Assembly (NCBI GenBank): GCA_937894795.1
Contig: CALCQV010000167.1
Span: 1 to 64,000, forward strand
DNA: 64,000 nucleotides
Direction of reading: 5' to 3'
Source of the DNA: an uncultured Bacteroidales bacterium
Lineage (GTDB): Bacteria > Bacteroidota > Bacteroidia > Bacteroidales > Lentimicrobiaceae
Under the pieces are notes generated by a model that was not told where the DNA came from, did not search any database, and was given only the letters and a program-made list of their open reading frames with translations. How positions within the stretch are numbered: the first letter of the stretch is position 1; each line of letters opens with the position of its first letter. Positions 8,758-16,743 of the stretch are shown here, piece after piece. Both the position numbers and the translations under genes were made by a program.

Positions 8758-8837
8758 GGTCATTTTGAGACCACTGGAATATCTGCAATTCTATTCATGA
8801 GGCTGGTCATTTTGAGACCATTTGAATATTTACGATT
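8758..8837. repeat. Direct repeat of a 33-bp element containing GGTCATTTTGAGACC
   Basis: Two copies (8758-8790 and 8805-8837) start with the same GGTCATTTTGAGACCA and continue with GGAATAT/TGAATAT and C(T)G-A(T) rich ends, about 80 percent alike. Each copy begins with an interrupted palindrome (GGTC...GACC). The second copy overlaps the last codons of the sigma factor gene by a few bases. Confidence 0.75.
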
Positions 8838-9327
8838 GAAACTCCTTCAATGATTCCATTAATTTTTTCCTGGTAAAGAAAATCCGGCTCTTGACAGTTC
8901 CAATGGAAAGATTCAGGTTTTCAGCTATCTCTTTATACTTATAACCGGCAGCATGCATCTCAAAAGGCATCCGTTGATCCTTTTCCAGACGTGATATACC
9001 GGCCTTTATCTCCTTGGTGGATATCTCTGATTCAGGTGATCCGAAATCTGACTTTTTGGGGATATTCAGATAATACAGATCCTCAGAGTTATCAACTATA
9101 GTGTTAGCTTTCTTGTTACGACGGTAATTATTAATAAAGGTATTCTTCATAATGGTAAAAGTCCATGCCTTTAGGTTAGTCTGATCTTCAAACTTATCAC
9201 GATGTGTTAGTGCCTTTAGGTAGGTATCCTGAATGAGGTCCTTTGCTTCTTCCTTATCATTGGTAAGGGTATAGGCAAAATAGAATAAATGATCGTGCAG
9301 ACTTATCAACTTGTTGCTGAATTCCAT
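8830..9327 (-). CDS. ECF RNA polymerase sigma factor (sigma-70 family)
   Basis: A 165-residue protein with sigma region 2 (LISLHDHLFYFAYTLTNDKEEAKDLIQDTYLKAL, ending in NLKAWTFTIMKNTFIN) and region 4 with its helix-turn-helix (YKEIAENLNLSIGTVKSRIFFTRKKL). It lacks regions 1 and 3, which is the ECF class. The size is typical. No anti-sigma gene is adjacent, so how it is controlled is not visible. On the - strand a TTTTGC box lies about 75 bases upstream, a weak promoter candidate. Confidence 0.92.
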   Translation of the reverse strand: MEFSNKLISLHDHLFYFAYTLTNDKEEAKDLIQDTYLKALTHRDKFEDQTNLKAWTFTIMKNTFINNYRRNKKANTIVDNSEDLYYLNIPKKSDFGSPESEISTKEIKAGISRLEKDQRMPFEMHAAGYKYKEIAENLNLSIGTVKSRIFFTRKKLMESLKEFQS

Positions 9328-10123
9328 GACTTTAATTATTAGTGTTTATAGATTAGTAAATTGGTAATCCTAGTGCTTAAACAGAATTAAATATTTACAT
9401 CGCAAAAGTGGGTATGAATAGGAAAAAGTCTGTTACACGATTTTCATGAAATGTTACATCATTATTCATTTATATTTTCATTGTCATGGGAATTGTGCAG
9501 CAAGGAGATTTATATTCAATTCTCAGGAGGTCAAAATCGTTAAAAACCCTCATAAATTTATATGGCTCAGCGGGTTATAGTAAAAAATAAATGTGCTGAT
9601 TTTTCTTCAGAAAAATATGCTGTATATTGCTGATTAACTGATATTTACCTATTAATATAGAACTACCGGAAAAATGGCTGACAAAAAGATTTCACAGAAG
9701 CACTATTCTAAGGTAATGTGCTGATATTAACTTACTTAAACGACTTCAGCTTAGCGTAGTTTGATTTCTGAAAATATTCTGATGAAAAATGGTACTTACA
9801 GGCATTACATTGTGCCCGGATTGTTATTAATATATATACACAGCAATATGTGAAGTATATGAAGTTGCATGATCTACCATACTTTATCTATCTATAACAT
9901 AATGCTTTGATTACCAATGTGCGATTGATGAAAAGAAATATGACTATTATATAACAATCGGAAATTTAACAACTTACATCTTTGTAAAACATTTATGATT
10001 AAAATCAGCCAAAAATCTAAACAAACCAGTTAACCGGATGTGTGGCTCGCCTGCTTGTCCGGTGTACATATTGGTTATGGCTTCAGAAGTCTGAATGAAA
10101 TTAAAAATTTAATTCATCTAATT
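9328..10123. other. AT-rich intergenic region without a recognisable gene
   Basis: About 800 bases of AT-rich sequence upstream of the divergent sigma factor gene. I see no protein-coding frame with codon structure like the neighbours and no tRNA. A short palindrome (ATTTTTCT-TC-AGAAAAAT near 9600) is the only structure noticed. It may hold regulatory RNA or decayed sequence; nothing specific supports either. Confidence 0.4.
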
Positions 10124-10324
10124 ATGAACAGCACAAATGTCAAGCAGAAAAGGGTTGTAAAAACCAACCAATCACAAGTGAAATTCAGAGTAACGGCCGA
10201 TGGCCGCGTTGTACTTCACTTTATTGATCCTACACTCCAAAAAATCAGGAAAGAGAACGAGTATAACGGAGAAACCCGGATAATGCAAAATCTCTCAAAA
10301 ACATTTTTGAGAAGTTCTTTATAA
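10124..10324 (+). CDS. Small hypothetical basic protein
   Basis: A 66-residue frame beginning MNSTNVKQKRVVKTNQSQVK, basic in its first half, with a beta-like middle segment (VKFRVTADGRVVLHFIDP). The frame can be extended to an ATG at 10040, but the extension looks non-coding. I do not recognise a family. It directly precedes a 22-bp tandem repeat. Coding status is uncertain; it is included because the gap around it is large. Confidence 0.3.
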   Translation: MNSTNVKQKRVVKTNQSQVKFRVTADGRVVLHFIDPTLQKIRKENEYNGETRIMQNLSKTFLRSSL

Positions 10325-10364
10325 ACACGCGGATAATTGTAATTTGATCTGTTGTAAATTATTT

Positions 10365-10518
10365 TAAACAGGTTTCTAATAATCTGTTTGCAGATTTCTG
10401 ATAAACAATTTGCAGGTTTCTGACAATTTATTTGCAGGTTTCTGATAAACAATATGCAGGTTTCTGACAATTTATATGCAGATTTCTGATTATTTATATG
10501 CAGATATCTGAATAAGTG
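10365..10518. repeat. 22-bp tandem repeat, about seven units
   Basis: Seven units of the pattern T(T/A)TGCAG(G/A)TTTCTGA followed by a variable six to eight bases, in register from 10365 to 10518; the first and last units are degenerate. Alternate units share their tails (ATAAACAA against CAATTTA), giving a 44-bp higher order over the middle four units. There are no unique spacers, so this is not a CRISPR array, and 22 is not a multiple of three, so it is not a protein repeat. Confidence 0.9.
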
Positions 10519-10620
10519 CAACTTTTTGAGTGAATACGCATCTAAAAAGTATGGATTAACAACTATTTGAAGAAATAAACCCAAGAAAATAAATTGCTCA
10601 TAACTTAATCTAACTAACGC

Positions 10621-10773
10621 ATGACTGCCAGGCTAATTTTCCCAATAATGGGACTGACAAAAATAAGGCTCATAGTAAAACGCCATTACAAATGGCTTGT
10701 TGAACTTGTTGATGCTGATTTAATGCTGGAGGTAAGAGAAGAAGATTTCATACTCGACCAGCCTTCCACATAA
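10621..10773 (+). CDS. Candidate small protein, 50 residues
   Basis: A short frame (MTARLIFPIMGLTKIRLIV... ending FILDQPST) with an amphipathic, basic first half and an acidic second half. Its codon use looks more gene-like than the flanking sequence, and a perfect 19-bp hairpin follows 34 bases after the stop. No family recognised; the compact layout of frame plus hairpin suggests a real small gene, possibly of a mobile or toxin-like kind, but this is inference. Confidence 0.35.
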   Translation: MTARLIFPIMGLTKIRLIVKRHYKWLVELVDADLMLEVREEDFILDQPST

Positions 10774-10807
10774 CAGTATTGGCTTTTGCCGATTAATACT
10801 GTAGCGG

Positions 10808-10851
10808 AATAACCCTGTAATGTCAATAGTTGTTGACATTACAGGGTTATT
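10808..10851. terminator. 19-bp perfect hairpin, probable terminator
   Basis: AATAACCCTGTAATGTCAA at 10808-10826 pairs perfectly with 10833-10851 around a 6-base loop (TAGTTG). The following sequence (GATTTATAA) has only a weak T tract. The length and perfection of the stem exceed the other terminators here, so it could be a small structured element rather than a simple terminator. Confidence 0.6.
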
Positions 10852-10896
10852 GATTTATAACCAACAGAGTTTCATACCTTAGATGTCAGAATTAGT

Positions 10897-10904
10897 TAAC
10901 TTTG
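10897..10904 (+). promoter_or_regulatory. Bacteroidota -7 box (TAACTTTG) for the LolD-like operon
   Basis: Exact TAnnTTTG match 22 bases upstream of the ATG at 10926. It overlaps an in-frame TTG at 10902, which rules that codon out as the start. Confidence 0.65.
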
Positions 10905-10925
10905 CCTAAAATCTGTAGTAAATTT

Positions 10926-11600
10926 ATGATAGCAGCATCAGGTATTTATAAATCGTATGGTTCTTTAGAGGTTCTGAAAGGCGTTTCTCTCAACATTGAC
11001 AAAGGTGAAATAGTGTCCATTACCGGAGCATCAGGTGCCGGCAAATCAACCTTATTGCATATACTCAGCACACTGGACAAAGCTGATGCCGGAAATATTG
11101 TAGTTGATGGAATTGACGTAGGCAAGCTTGATGATAAACGGCTTTCAGATTTCAGGAACAGGAAGATTGGCTTTGTGTTCCAGTTCCATCACCTGTTGCC
11201 TGAATTCACAGCCATAGAGAATATCTGCATTCCAGCTTTCATTGCAGGGAAGAGCACTAAAGCTGCAAGGACAAAGGCTATGGAGTTGCTTGATTTGCTT
11301 AAATTAAAGGACAGAATGGATCATAAACCTTCTGAATTGTCAGGTGGTGAACAGCAACGTGTTGCCATTGCGCGGGCTTTGATAAACGACCCTGCCGTTA
11401 TTATGGCCGATGAGCCATCAGGCAACCTTGACTCGGTTAATGCCAAGCAGTTGCATCAACTGTTTTTCGATTTACGACAGGTGCTTAACCAAACCATTTT
11501 GATAGTAACCCACAATGAAGAACTTGCCGAAATGGCCGATAGAAGGATATTTATGCGTGATGGCTATATTTTTGATCATGAACTTACTGTTGTCCAATAA
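10926..11600 (+). CDS. lolD: ABC transporter ATP-binding protein, LolD-like
   Basis: A 224-residue ABC ATPase with Walker A (GASGAGKST), Q-loop ([12 protein letters not shown]), signature ([15 protein letters not shown]), Walker B ([13 protein letters not shown]) and H-loop (ILIVTHN). The [12 protein letters not shown] segment and short length match LolD/MacB-type ATPases that release lipoproteins from the inner membrane or drive related export. No LolC/E permease is next to it; in Bacteroidota lolD is often separate. The start at 10926 is set by the promoter box at 10897-10904. The next gene begins 46 bases downstream and may be cotranscribed. Confidence 0.88.
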   Translation: MIAASGIYKSYGSLEVLKGVSLNIDKGEIVSITGASGAGKSTLLHILSTLDKADAGNIVVDGIDVGKLDDKRLSDFRNRKIGFVFQFHHLLPEFTAIENICIPAFIAGKSTKAARTKAMELLDLLKLKDRMDHKPSELSGGEQQRVAIARALINDPAVIMADEPSGNLDSVNAKQLHQLFFDLRQVLNQTILIVTHNEELAEMADRRIFMRDGYIFDHELTVVQ

Positions 11601-11646
11601 TCTGATTTTTTGAGCGTTAATATTTTCTTCAGCAAGTGAATTAAAC

Positions 11647-13722
11647 ATGACATATTTCAATTACACACGAGTACTTCTAATACTAGTCCTTCTCATTACA
11701 TGTGCCGGCCAATCAATCGGGCAAACGACCGACAAACTAAAACTTCAGCAGTTTGAAGAAGCCATCACCCGTGGTGAGGAGTTTTTGCAGGCAAAAGATT
11801 ATGCAAAGGCTAAAGCCGAATACCAGAAGGCACTAAGTATTGATCCCCAGGCTAAATTTCCGAAAGATAAATTGGCTCAAATCAGAAAATTCTATATCGA
11901 TCCTAAGGATGAAGCTGATTTCAACGCCGCTATTTCTAAAGGTGATCAGTTAATGGCTTCGGGTAATTATGCTGCTGCAAAAGATCAATACGCTGCTGCT
12001 TTAATCATTAAACCTGAAGATCGCAGTGCCAGGGAAAAGGCAACCAATGCTGCAAAACTGGCTACCGATAGAGAACAGCTTCTAAAAGAATATGCTACAC
12101 TCATTCAGGCCGCCGATAAACTGCTGCTCGAAAAGAATTATAATGCTGCCACTGAGAAATATCAACTTGCCGGGCAATTAAATACCGGTGAGTCCTACCC
12201 TGCTGCTAAAATAAAGGAGATTGAAAATATCCTTGCCAAACAGAAAGCGTTGGATGATTCGTATAACAAGGTGGTCTCTGAAGGTGATGAAGCTTATATG
12301 GACAGGAACTTTGCACTGGCAAAAGCAAAGTATGAACAGGCTTCAAAGCTCAAACCGACAGAGAGCTACCCAAAAAATATGATGGAACGGGTACAGGAAT
12401 CTATTCAGACACAAGCACTCAATGCTGCCCAACAAGAAAAGGAGATCAATGAAAATTACAATTCTGCCATATCATTGGGCGATCAGCACCTTAAGGAAAA
12501 ACGATTGAACGAAGCCTTGCAATCCTATCAATTGGCCGGTACACTCAAACCCGGTGAGGCATATCCTAAACAGAAAATTGATCATATAAATAAACTGCTG
12601 GCCGAACAGGAGGCTGCTCTTAAAGCAGAAATAGCAGCAAAAGAACTGGCGGAGAAACAGAAGGAAGAGGCTCGACTAGCTGAGATTGCCGCGCAGGAAC
12701 TGGCAGAAAAGCAGAAAGAAGAAGCTTGCCTTGCAGCATTGGCACTGCAGGAGAAGGCTGAACTGCAGCGGCAGGATTCCATTAAGGCTGCAAATGAAGC
12801 TATTGCACTGGCTGAAAAACAAAAGGAAGAGGCTCGACTATCCGAAATTGCTGAACAAGAAGCCTTGGCATTGGCTGAAAAACAAAAGGAAGAAGCCCGC
12901 CTGGCGGAGATTGCAGCGCAGGAGTTGGCAGAGAAGCAAAAGGAAGAGGCTCGTCTGGCTGAGTTGGCGAGAATTGAAGAGGAAAAGGCACAGCAGCTGG
13001 AACTTGAGCAACGGTCAAAGATTGATCAGGAGTATTATGATGCGATTGACAAGGGGAATCAACTGTATGCCCAGCAGGACTTCACTTCTGCTCAGAAATT
13101 CTATGAGGTGGCTACAGAGCTGAAACCTATGGAGGACTTACCCAAGGACCGACTGCTGCTGATCAAGAATATACTACTGGAACGCTTGCGCAACAACCTA
13201 GAAGTCTATCATAAATTCGTTAATGCCGGTGATCTCGCCTACCAGTCGAACGTTTTCGACAAAGCGATCGAAGAGTTTGAAAAAGCCATTGCAACTCGTC
13301 CTGAGGAGCCCTACCCTTCGCTCATGATTGGAAAGATCAGAAAGCTGATGGAGGATAACGCCATTACGAATTTGATAACCGACACTATTCAGTTGCCCGA
13401 CACTACAGAGCAGAAATACAGGTTCAATACCATTGAGATGCGTTTGCGTAAAAACAATTATATAGTCATTAAAGCAAGGAAAACTTCAGAGAAACCACCC
13501 AAAGTATTCATCAACTTCGGCAAGGATTCCCAGAAAAGCGGGGGTATTGTTCTTAAGACCATTGAAAGCGATGAAATAGTTGATTACCTGCTCAGAATCA
13601 GCGCTCAGGATATGTGGTACAGGAAAGACAACAACTGGATCAGCCTGTATTCAGAGGGCGGAAATCTTGAAATTTCCAGTATGCAGATATCACAAGGTGA
13701 CATTCAAGGCATTAAGGAGTGA
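11647..13722 (+). CDS. Secreted/periplasmic TPR-like protein with Glu/Lys/Ala coiled-coil repeats
   Basis: A 691-residue protein with an N-terminal signal peptide (VLLILVLLITCAGQSIG, cleavage before QTTDK). Residues about 30-310 hold five TPR-like units of about 70 residues with the recurring pattern 'GD..........Y..A...LKP.E.YPK..I..I'. Residues about 320-455 are a highly charged helix built from repeats of the AEKQKEEARLAE type. Two more TPR-like units follow (about 460-570), and the last 120 residues form a beta-rich end (KPPKVFINFGKDSQKSGG). I do not recognise a named family; the architecture suggests a periplasmic scaffold. It follows the LolD-like gene by 46 bases. Confidence 0.7.
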   Translation: MTYFNYTRVLLILVLLITCAGQSIGQTTDKLKLQQFEEAITRGEEFLQAKDYAKAKAEYQKALSIDPQAKFPKDKLAQIRKFYIDPKDEADFNAAISKGDQLMASGNYAAAKDQYAAALIIKPEDRSAREKATNAAKLATDREQLLKEYATLIQAADKLLLEKNYNAATEKYQLAGQLNTGESYPAAKIKEIENILAKQKALDDSYNKVVSEGDEAYMDRNFALAKAKYEQASKLKPTESYPKNMMERVQESIQTQALNAAQQEKEINENYNSAISLGDQHLKEKRLNEALQSYQLAGTLKPGEAYPKQKIDHINKLLAEQEAALKAEIAAKELAEKQKEEARLAEIAAQELAEKQKEEACLAALALQEKAELQRQDSIKAANEAIALAEKQKEEARLSEIAEQEALALAEKQKEEARLAEIAAQELAEKQKEEARLAELARIEEEKAQQLELEQRSKIDQEYYDAIDKGNQLYAQQDFTSAQKFYEVATELKPMEDLPKDRLLLIKNILLERLRNNLEVYHKFVNAGDLAYQSNVFDKAIEEFEKAIATRPEEPYPSLMIGKIRKLMEDNAITNLITDTIQLPDTTEQKYRFNTIEMRLRKNNYIVIKARKTSEKPPKVFINFGKDSQKSGGIVLKTIESDEIVDYLLRISAQDMWYRKDNNWISLYSEGGNLEISSMQISQGDIQGIKE
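12628..12970. repeat. In-frame tandem repeats coding for a charged coiled coil
   Basis: The DNA repeats a unit close to GCTGAAAAACAAAAGGAAGA, followed by GCTCGACTAGCTGAGATTGC, with two longer blocks nearly identical at about 12650-12725 and 12880-12975. The unit codes AEKQKEEARLAEIAAQEL. Such near-identical coding repeats can change number by slippage or recombination. Confidence 0.75.
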
Positions 13723-13813
13723 TTTTTTTTCACAATAGTTCGTTATCTTCCCATTAACCTTCTTGGAGTTTGGATTAATTTTCGCAAATTTGCGCTCGCT
13801 TTAGCACGGGAAT

Positions 13814-15274
13814 ATGGAAAAGTACTTCGAAATTTTCAGACAGAATACTATTGGTTCTAATCTGCGTTACATCACACCTTATGGTGAGCAGAAATTGATT
13901 TATGCAGATTGGATTGCAAGCGGACGACTATATGAGCCAATTGAAAACAGGCTTACAAACGAAATAGGGCCATTCATCGGCAATACGCATACCGAAACAA
14001 GTGAAACCGGCACCTCCATGACCCGTGCTTATCATCAGGCACACAATATCATAAAACGTCATGTGAACGCCGGGCCGGATGATTTGATTATTACGGCAGG
14101 TTTCGGCATGACCGGAGTTATTGTTAAATTCCAGAGAATGCTGGGCTTGAAAATATGCGGACAGTTAACTGACAATAAATGTTTTAAGGATAAAGTCAGA
14201 CCTGTGGTCTTTGTCACTCACATGGAACATCATTCAAACCATACTTCGTGGTTTGAGACGATTAGTGATGTTGTCGTACTGCAGCCTGATAAGGATCTCC
14301 TGGTAGATCCCGAAGAATTACGCAGACAGCTGGAAATATACAAGGACAGGCCGGTAAAGTATGGCGCTTTCACTGCCTGTTCAAACGTTACAGGGGTAAG
14401 AACGCCCTACCACACGCTGGCTAAGATAATGCATGAGTACGGAGGATACTGTTTCATTGACTTCGCAGCTTCTGCACCTTATGAAGAGATAAATATGCAT
14501 CCTGAAGATCCAATGGAACATTTAGATGCTATTATGTTCTCACCACATAAGTTCCTGGGTGGGCCGGGCTCTTCAGGTGTGTTGGTCTTTAATAGGGCTA
14601 TGTACCATAACCAAACACCCGATCAACCGGGCGGTGGCACCGTCGACTGGACAAATCCATGGGGTGAATTCAAATACGTTGACGATATTGAAGTGAGGGA
14701 GGATGGCGGAACCCCCGGTTTCATGCAAGCTATCAGAAGTGCTCTCTGCATTGAATTAAAGGAGCGTATGGGTGTCACCAATATGAGGATGAGAGAGCAT
14801 GAACTGCTTGAAATTGCCTTTAAAGGATTAAATTCCATTGATGAACTGCATATACTCGCCCCGGAGCAAAAAGACCGTCTGGGTGTGATTTCATTCTATT
14901 TCGAGAATATCCATTATAACCTGGTGGTAAAACTACTGAGTGACCGGTTTGGAGTGCAGGTAAGGGGCGGTTGTGCCTGTGCCGGCACCTATGGCCACTA
15001 TCTGCTAGATGTTAGCTATGAATATTCTAAACAAATAACGGAGCTCATCAATCACGGCGATCTTTCAAAGAAACCGGGCTGGGTCAGGCTGTCACTGCAT
15101 CCTACCATGACGGATAATGAACTGCATTCTGTCATCCATGCATTGAAGGAAATTCAGAAAAATCACAAGGAGTGGGAGAAAGACTATGTGTACAATAAGC
15201 ATACCAACGAGTTTAAGCACTTCCGTGATAACTGCGCTATAACTGACCGCGTTAATAATTGGTTTAAAATCTGA
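13814..15274 (+). CDS. Class V aminotransferase / cysteine desulfurase-like PLP enzyme
   Basis: A 486-residue fold-type I PLP enzyme. The PLP-binding lysine is K246 in FSPHKFLGGPGSSG, with DFAASAPYEEINMHP upstream as the aspartate region. A cysteine loop GGCACAGTYGHYL (C387, C389) sits where SufS/CsdA-type desulfurases place the catalytic Cys. It is longer than SufS (about 410) and carries HMEHHSNHTSW, as in other desulfurase-like enzymes. A true desulfurase activity is possible, but the substrate cannot be fixed from sequence. Stand-alone gene; a 12-bp palindrome CGCAAATTTGCG (13783-13794) lies 20 bases before the ATG and may be its operator or promoter. Confidence 0.82.
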   Translation: MEKYFEIFRQNTIGSNLRYITPYGEQKLIYADWIASGRLYEPIENRLTNEIGPFIGNTHTETSETGTSMTRAYHQAHNIIKRHVNAGPDDLIITAGFGMTGVIVKFQRMLGLKICGQLTDNKCFKDKVRPVVFVTHMEHHSNHTSWFETISDVVVLQPDKDLLVDPEELRRQLEIYKDRPVKYGAFTACSNVTGVRTPYHTLAKIMHEYGGYCFIDFAASAPYEEINMHPEDPMEHLDAIMFSPHKFLGGPGSSGVLVFNRAMYHNQTPDQPGGGTVDWTNPWGEFKYVDDIEVREDGGTPGFMQAIRSALCIELKERMGVTNMRMREHELLEIAFKGLNSIDELHILAPEQKDRLGVISFYFENIHYNLVVKLLSDRFGVQVRGGCACAGTYGHYLLDVSYEYSKQITELINHGDLSKKPGWVRLSLHPTMTDNELHSVIHALKEIQKNHKEWEKDYVYNKHTNEFKHFRDNCAITDRVNNWFKI

Positions 15275-15331
15275 TCAGTTACTGGTATTAATTTCCGGTA
15301 TCAGAAATTCAAATTATTCCTGATATTAGAT

Positions 15332-16669
15332 TTAATCAGTAAGAGTAATCAGGGTGATTTCAGGCAGTATGCCTACTCTGCCCGGATAAGCTATATGCCC
15401 CAGTCCCAGGTTCACGTACAAGCGTGAAATGTGTTTATTGGCCAACTCTTTCTTGTACATGCCTCCCCAGTTTTTGAAAACGTACTGTGAGGGGCTCCAT
15501 TTTATGCCAAATCCCTGAAATCCCATTTGCATGCCGTGTGTATGACCTGAAAGCGTTAAATCAAACTGCGGGTATTTCTTTACAACCTCTGCCTCCCAAT
15601 GGGTTGGATCATGCGACATTAATATACTGACATCAGCAGATGGAGCATCTTTCATAGTAAGCCTCATATCGCCATACCTGTGGAATCTGGCAATGTCACT
15701 CCAGTTTTCCACACCTGCCAACAAAATGGAGCCACCATCAATGTTAATCACTGTATGCTCATTTCGCATCAGCTTCCATCCTATTTTTTCATAGAAAGCC
15801 TCCAGCTTCTTCAGATCATTAGCCTTAGCCTCCTCATCGGGCCATGGCACATAATCGCCATAATCATGATTACCTAATATTGCATACACTCCCATCTTAG
15901 CCTTCACTTTACTGAGAATAGTCTCATAACCCTCTGTTTCATTGGAGCTGTAGTTGACCATATCTCCGGTAAAAAGTACCAGATCAGGCTTTAAGTCATT
16001 TACAATGGCCACGGCCTTCTCCATAGGAGCCTTATTTGCCCAACTACCCAAATGGATGTCAGACAACTGCACAATTCGCAGTCCTTGTAATGATTCGGGC
16101 AGGCCATCTATGCTAACATCCACCTCACGCGTTTTAAACTTGGATACCCAATGAATACTTCCGATAAACAAACCGAAAAAAGCTAAACTTCCCAATATAA
16201 TTGCCATTCTTTTTAAAAACTTTACAATGTATAAATAAGTGCTTGAAGGCGAAGCCTTCCATTTGAATAACTTCCTGACCAACTCAAGAAGCAAGGGTAT
16301 AATCAAAAAAACAAATAATACCGTTTTGGCTATAAGTGCCATGATACCGACCCCCGGCAGGTATATTTTCAGATATTTGTTCCATTCCTGTAAGGGAACA
16401 TAAGAAGCGGAGATCAAGAAAACCGCCATCAGCAACACAGGCAGCCACCACATCACTATTAAAAAACCCTTGAATCGCTTGGTAAGCAATGGCCTGGCAT
16501 CCCTGATAAAATTAAAAACGAGGTATTCTAAAAGAAGATAAATCCCCAACATCGGTACCCTGCCTGAGTATTGAGGCAGTGATGTTTTCAGCAGAAAATA
16601 TAGTGCTGTCAGTAAAACAAGTATCAAAAAGCCTATCCTGTATTTAAGCTGAACTCTCTTTATTTTCAA
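15332..16669 (-). CDS. Membrane-anchored metallophosphoesterase (YaeI-like)
   Basis: A 445-residue protein: about 175 N-terminal residues with four to five hydrophobic segments, then a calcineurin-like phosphoesterase domain. Motifs are LSDIHLGSW (DxH), FTGDMVNYSS (GD), ILGNHDYGD (GNHD) and LSGHTHGMQMG (GHTH), so the two-metal site is complete. Proteins of this type (YaeI/YkuE) hydrolyse phosphodiester or pyrophosphate bonds of lipid-type substrates; the substrate here is unknown. Start at 16669, 58 bases after an exact TAnnTTTG box on the - strand. Convergent with the aminotransferase. Confidence 0.88.
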   Translation of the reverse strand: MKIKRVQLKYRIGFLILVLLTALYFLLKTSLPQYSGRVPMLGIYLLLEYLVFNFIRDARPLLTKRFKGFLIVMWWLPVLLMAVFLISASYVPLQEWNKYLKIYLPGVGIMALIAKTVLFVFLIIPLLLELVRKLFKWKASPSSTYLYIVKFLKRMAIILGSLAFFGLFIGSIHWVSKFKTREVDVSIDGLPESLQGLRIVQLSDIHLGSWANKAPMEKAVAIVNDLKPDLVLFTGDMVNYSSNETEGYETILSKVKAKMGVYAILGNHDYGDYVPWPDEEAKANDLKKLEAFYEKIGWKLMRNEHTVINIDGGSILLAGVENWSDIARFHRYGDMRLTMKDAPSADVSILMSHDPTHWEAEVVKKYPQFDLTLSGHTHGMQMGFQGFGIKWSPSQYVFKNWGGMYKKELANKHISRLYVNLGLGHIAYPGRVGILPEITLITLTD

Positions 16670-16726
16670 GATAAACCTGTGTTATTAAAATCCAATCTCA
16701 CTTTTGTGCTCCTTAATTTGCGGCAG

Positions 16727-16734
16727 CAAAGGTA
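16727..16734 (-). promoter_or_regulatory. -7 box (TACCTTTG) for the metallophosphoesterase gene
   Basis: Exact TAnnTTTG on the - strand, 58 bases upstream of the ATG at 16669 and just beyond the stop of the P-type ATPase gene. The phosphoesterase gene therefore can be transcribed independently of the ATPase gene. Confidence 0.5.
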
Positions 16735-16743
16735 TATATAATT

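Noticed and set aside
8501..8800. 99-residue + strand frame after the cupin-like gene
   Set aside because: It overlaps the end of that gene and is made of the 13-bp repeat and terminator sequence.
10365..10518. CRISPR array
   Set aside because: The units are directly adjacent with no unique spacers and are degenerate; it is a plain tandem repeat.
10216..10584. 122-residue frame on the - strand across the 22-bp repeats
   Set aside because: The frame is made by the repeat, whose 22-base period is not a multiple of three; the peptide has no gene-like structure.
12582..13123. Long open frames on both strands inside the coiled-coil gene
   Set aside because: They are side effects of the Glu/Lys/Ala-rich repeats; the forward frame with signal peptide is the real gene.
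13783..13794. Promoter call on CGCAAATTTGCG
   Set aside because: It lacks the TA of TAnnTTTG; noted only as a palindrome near the aminotransferase start.
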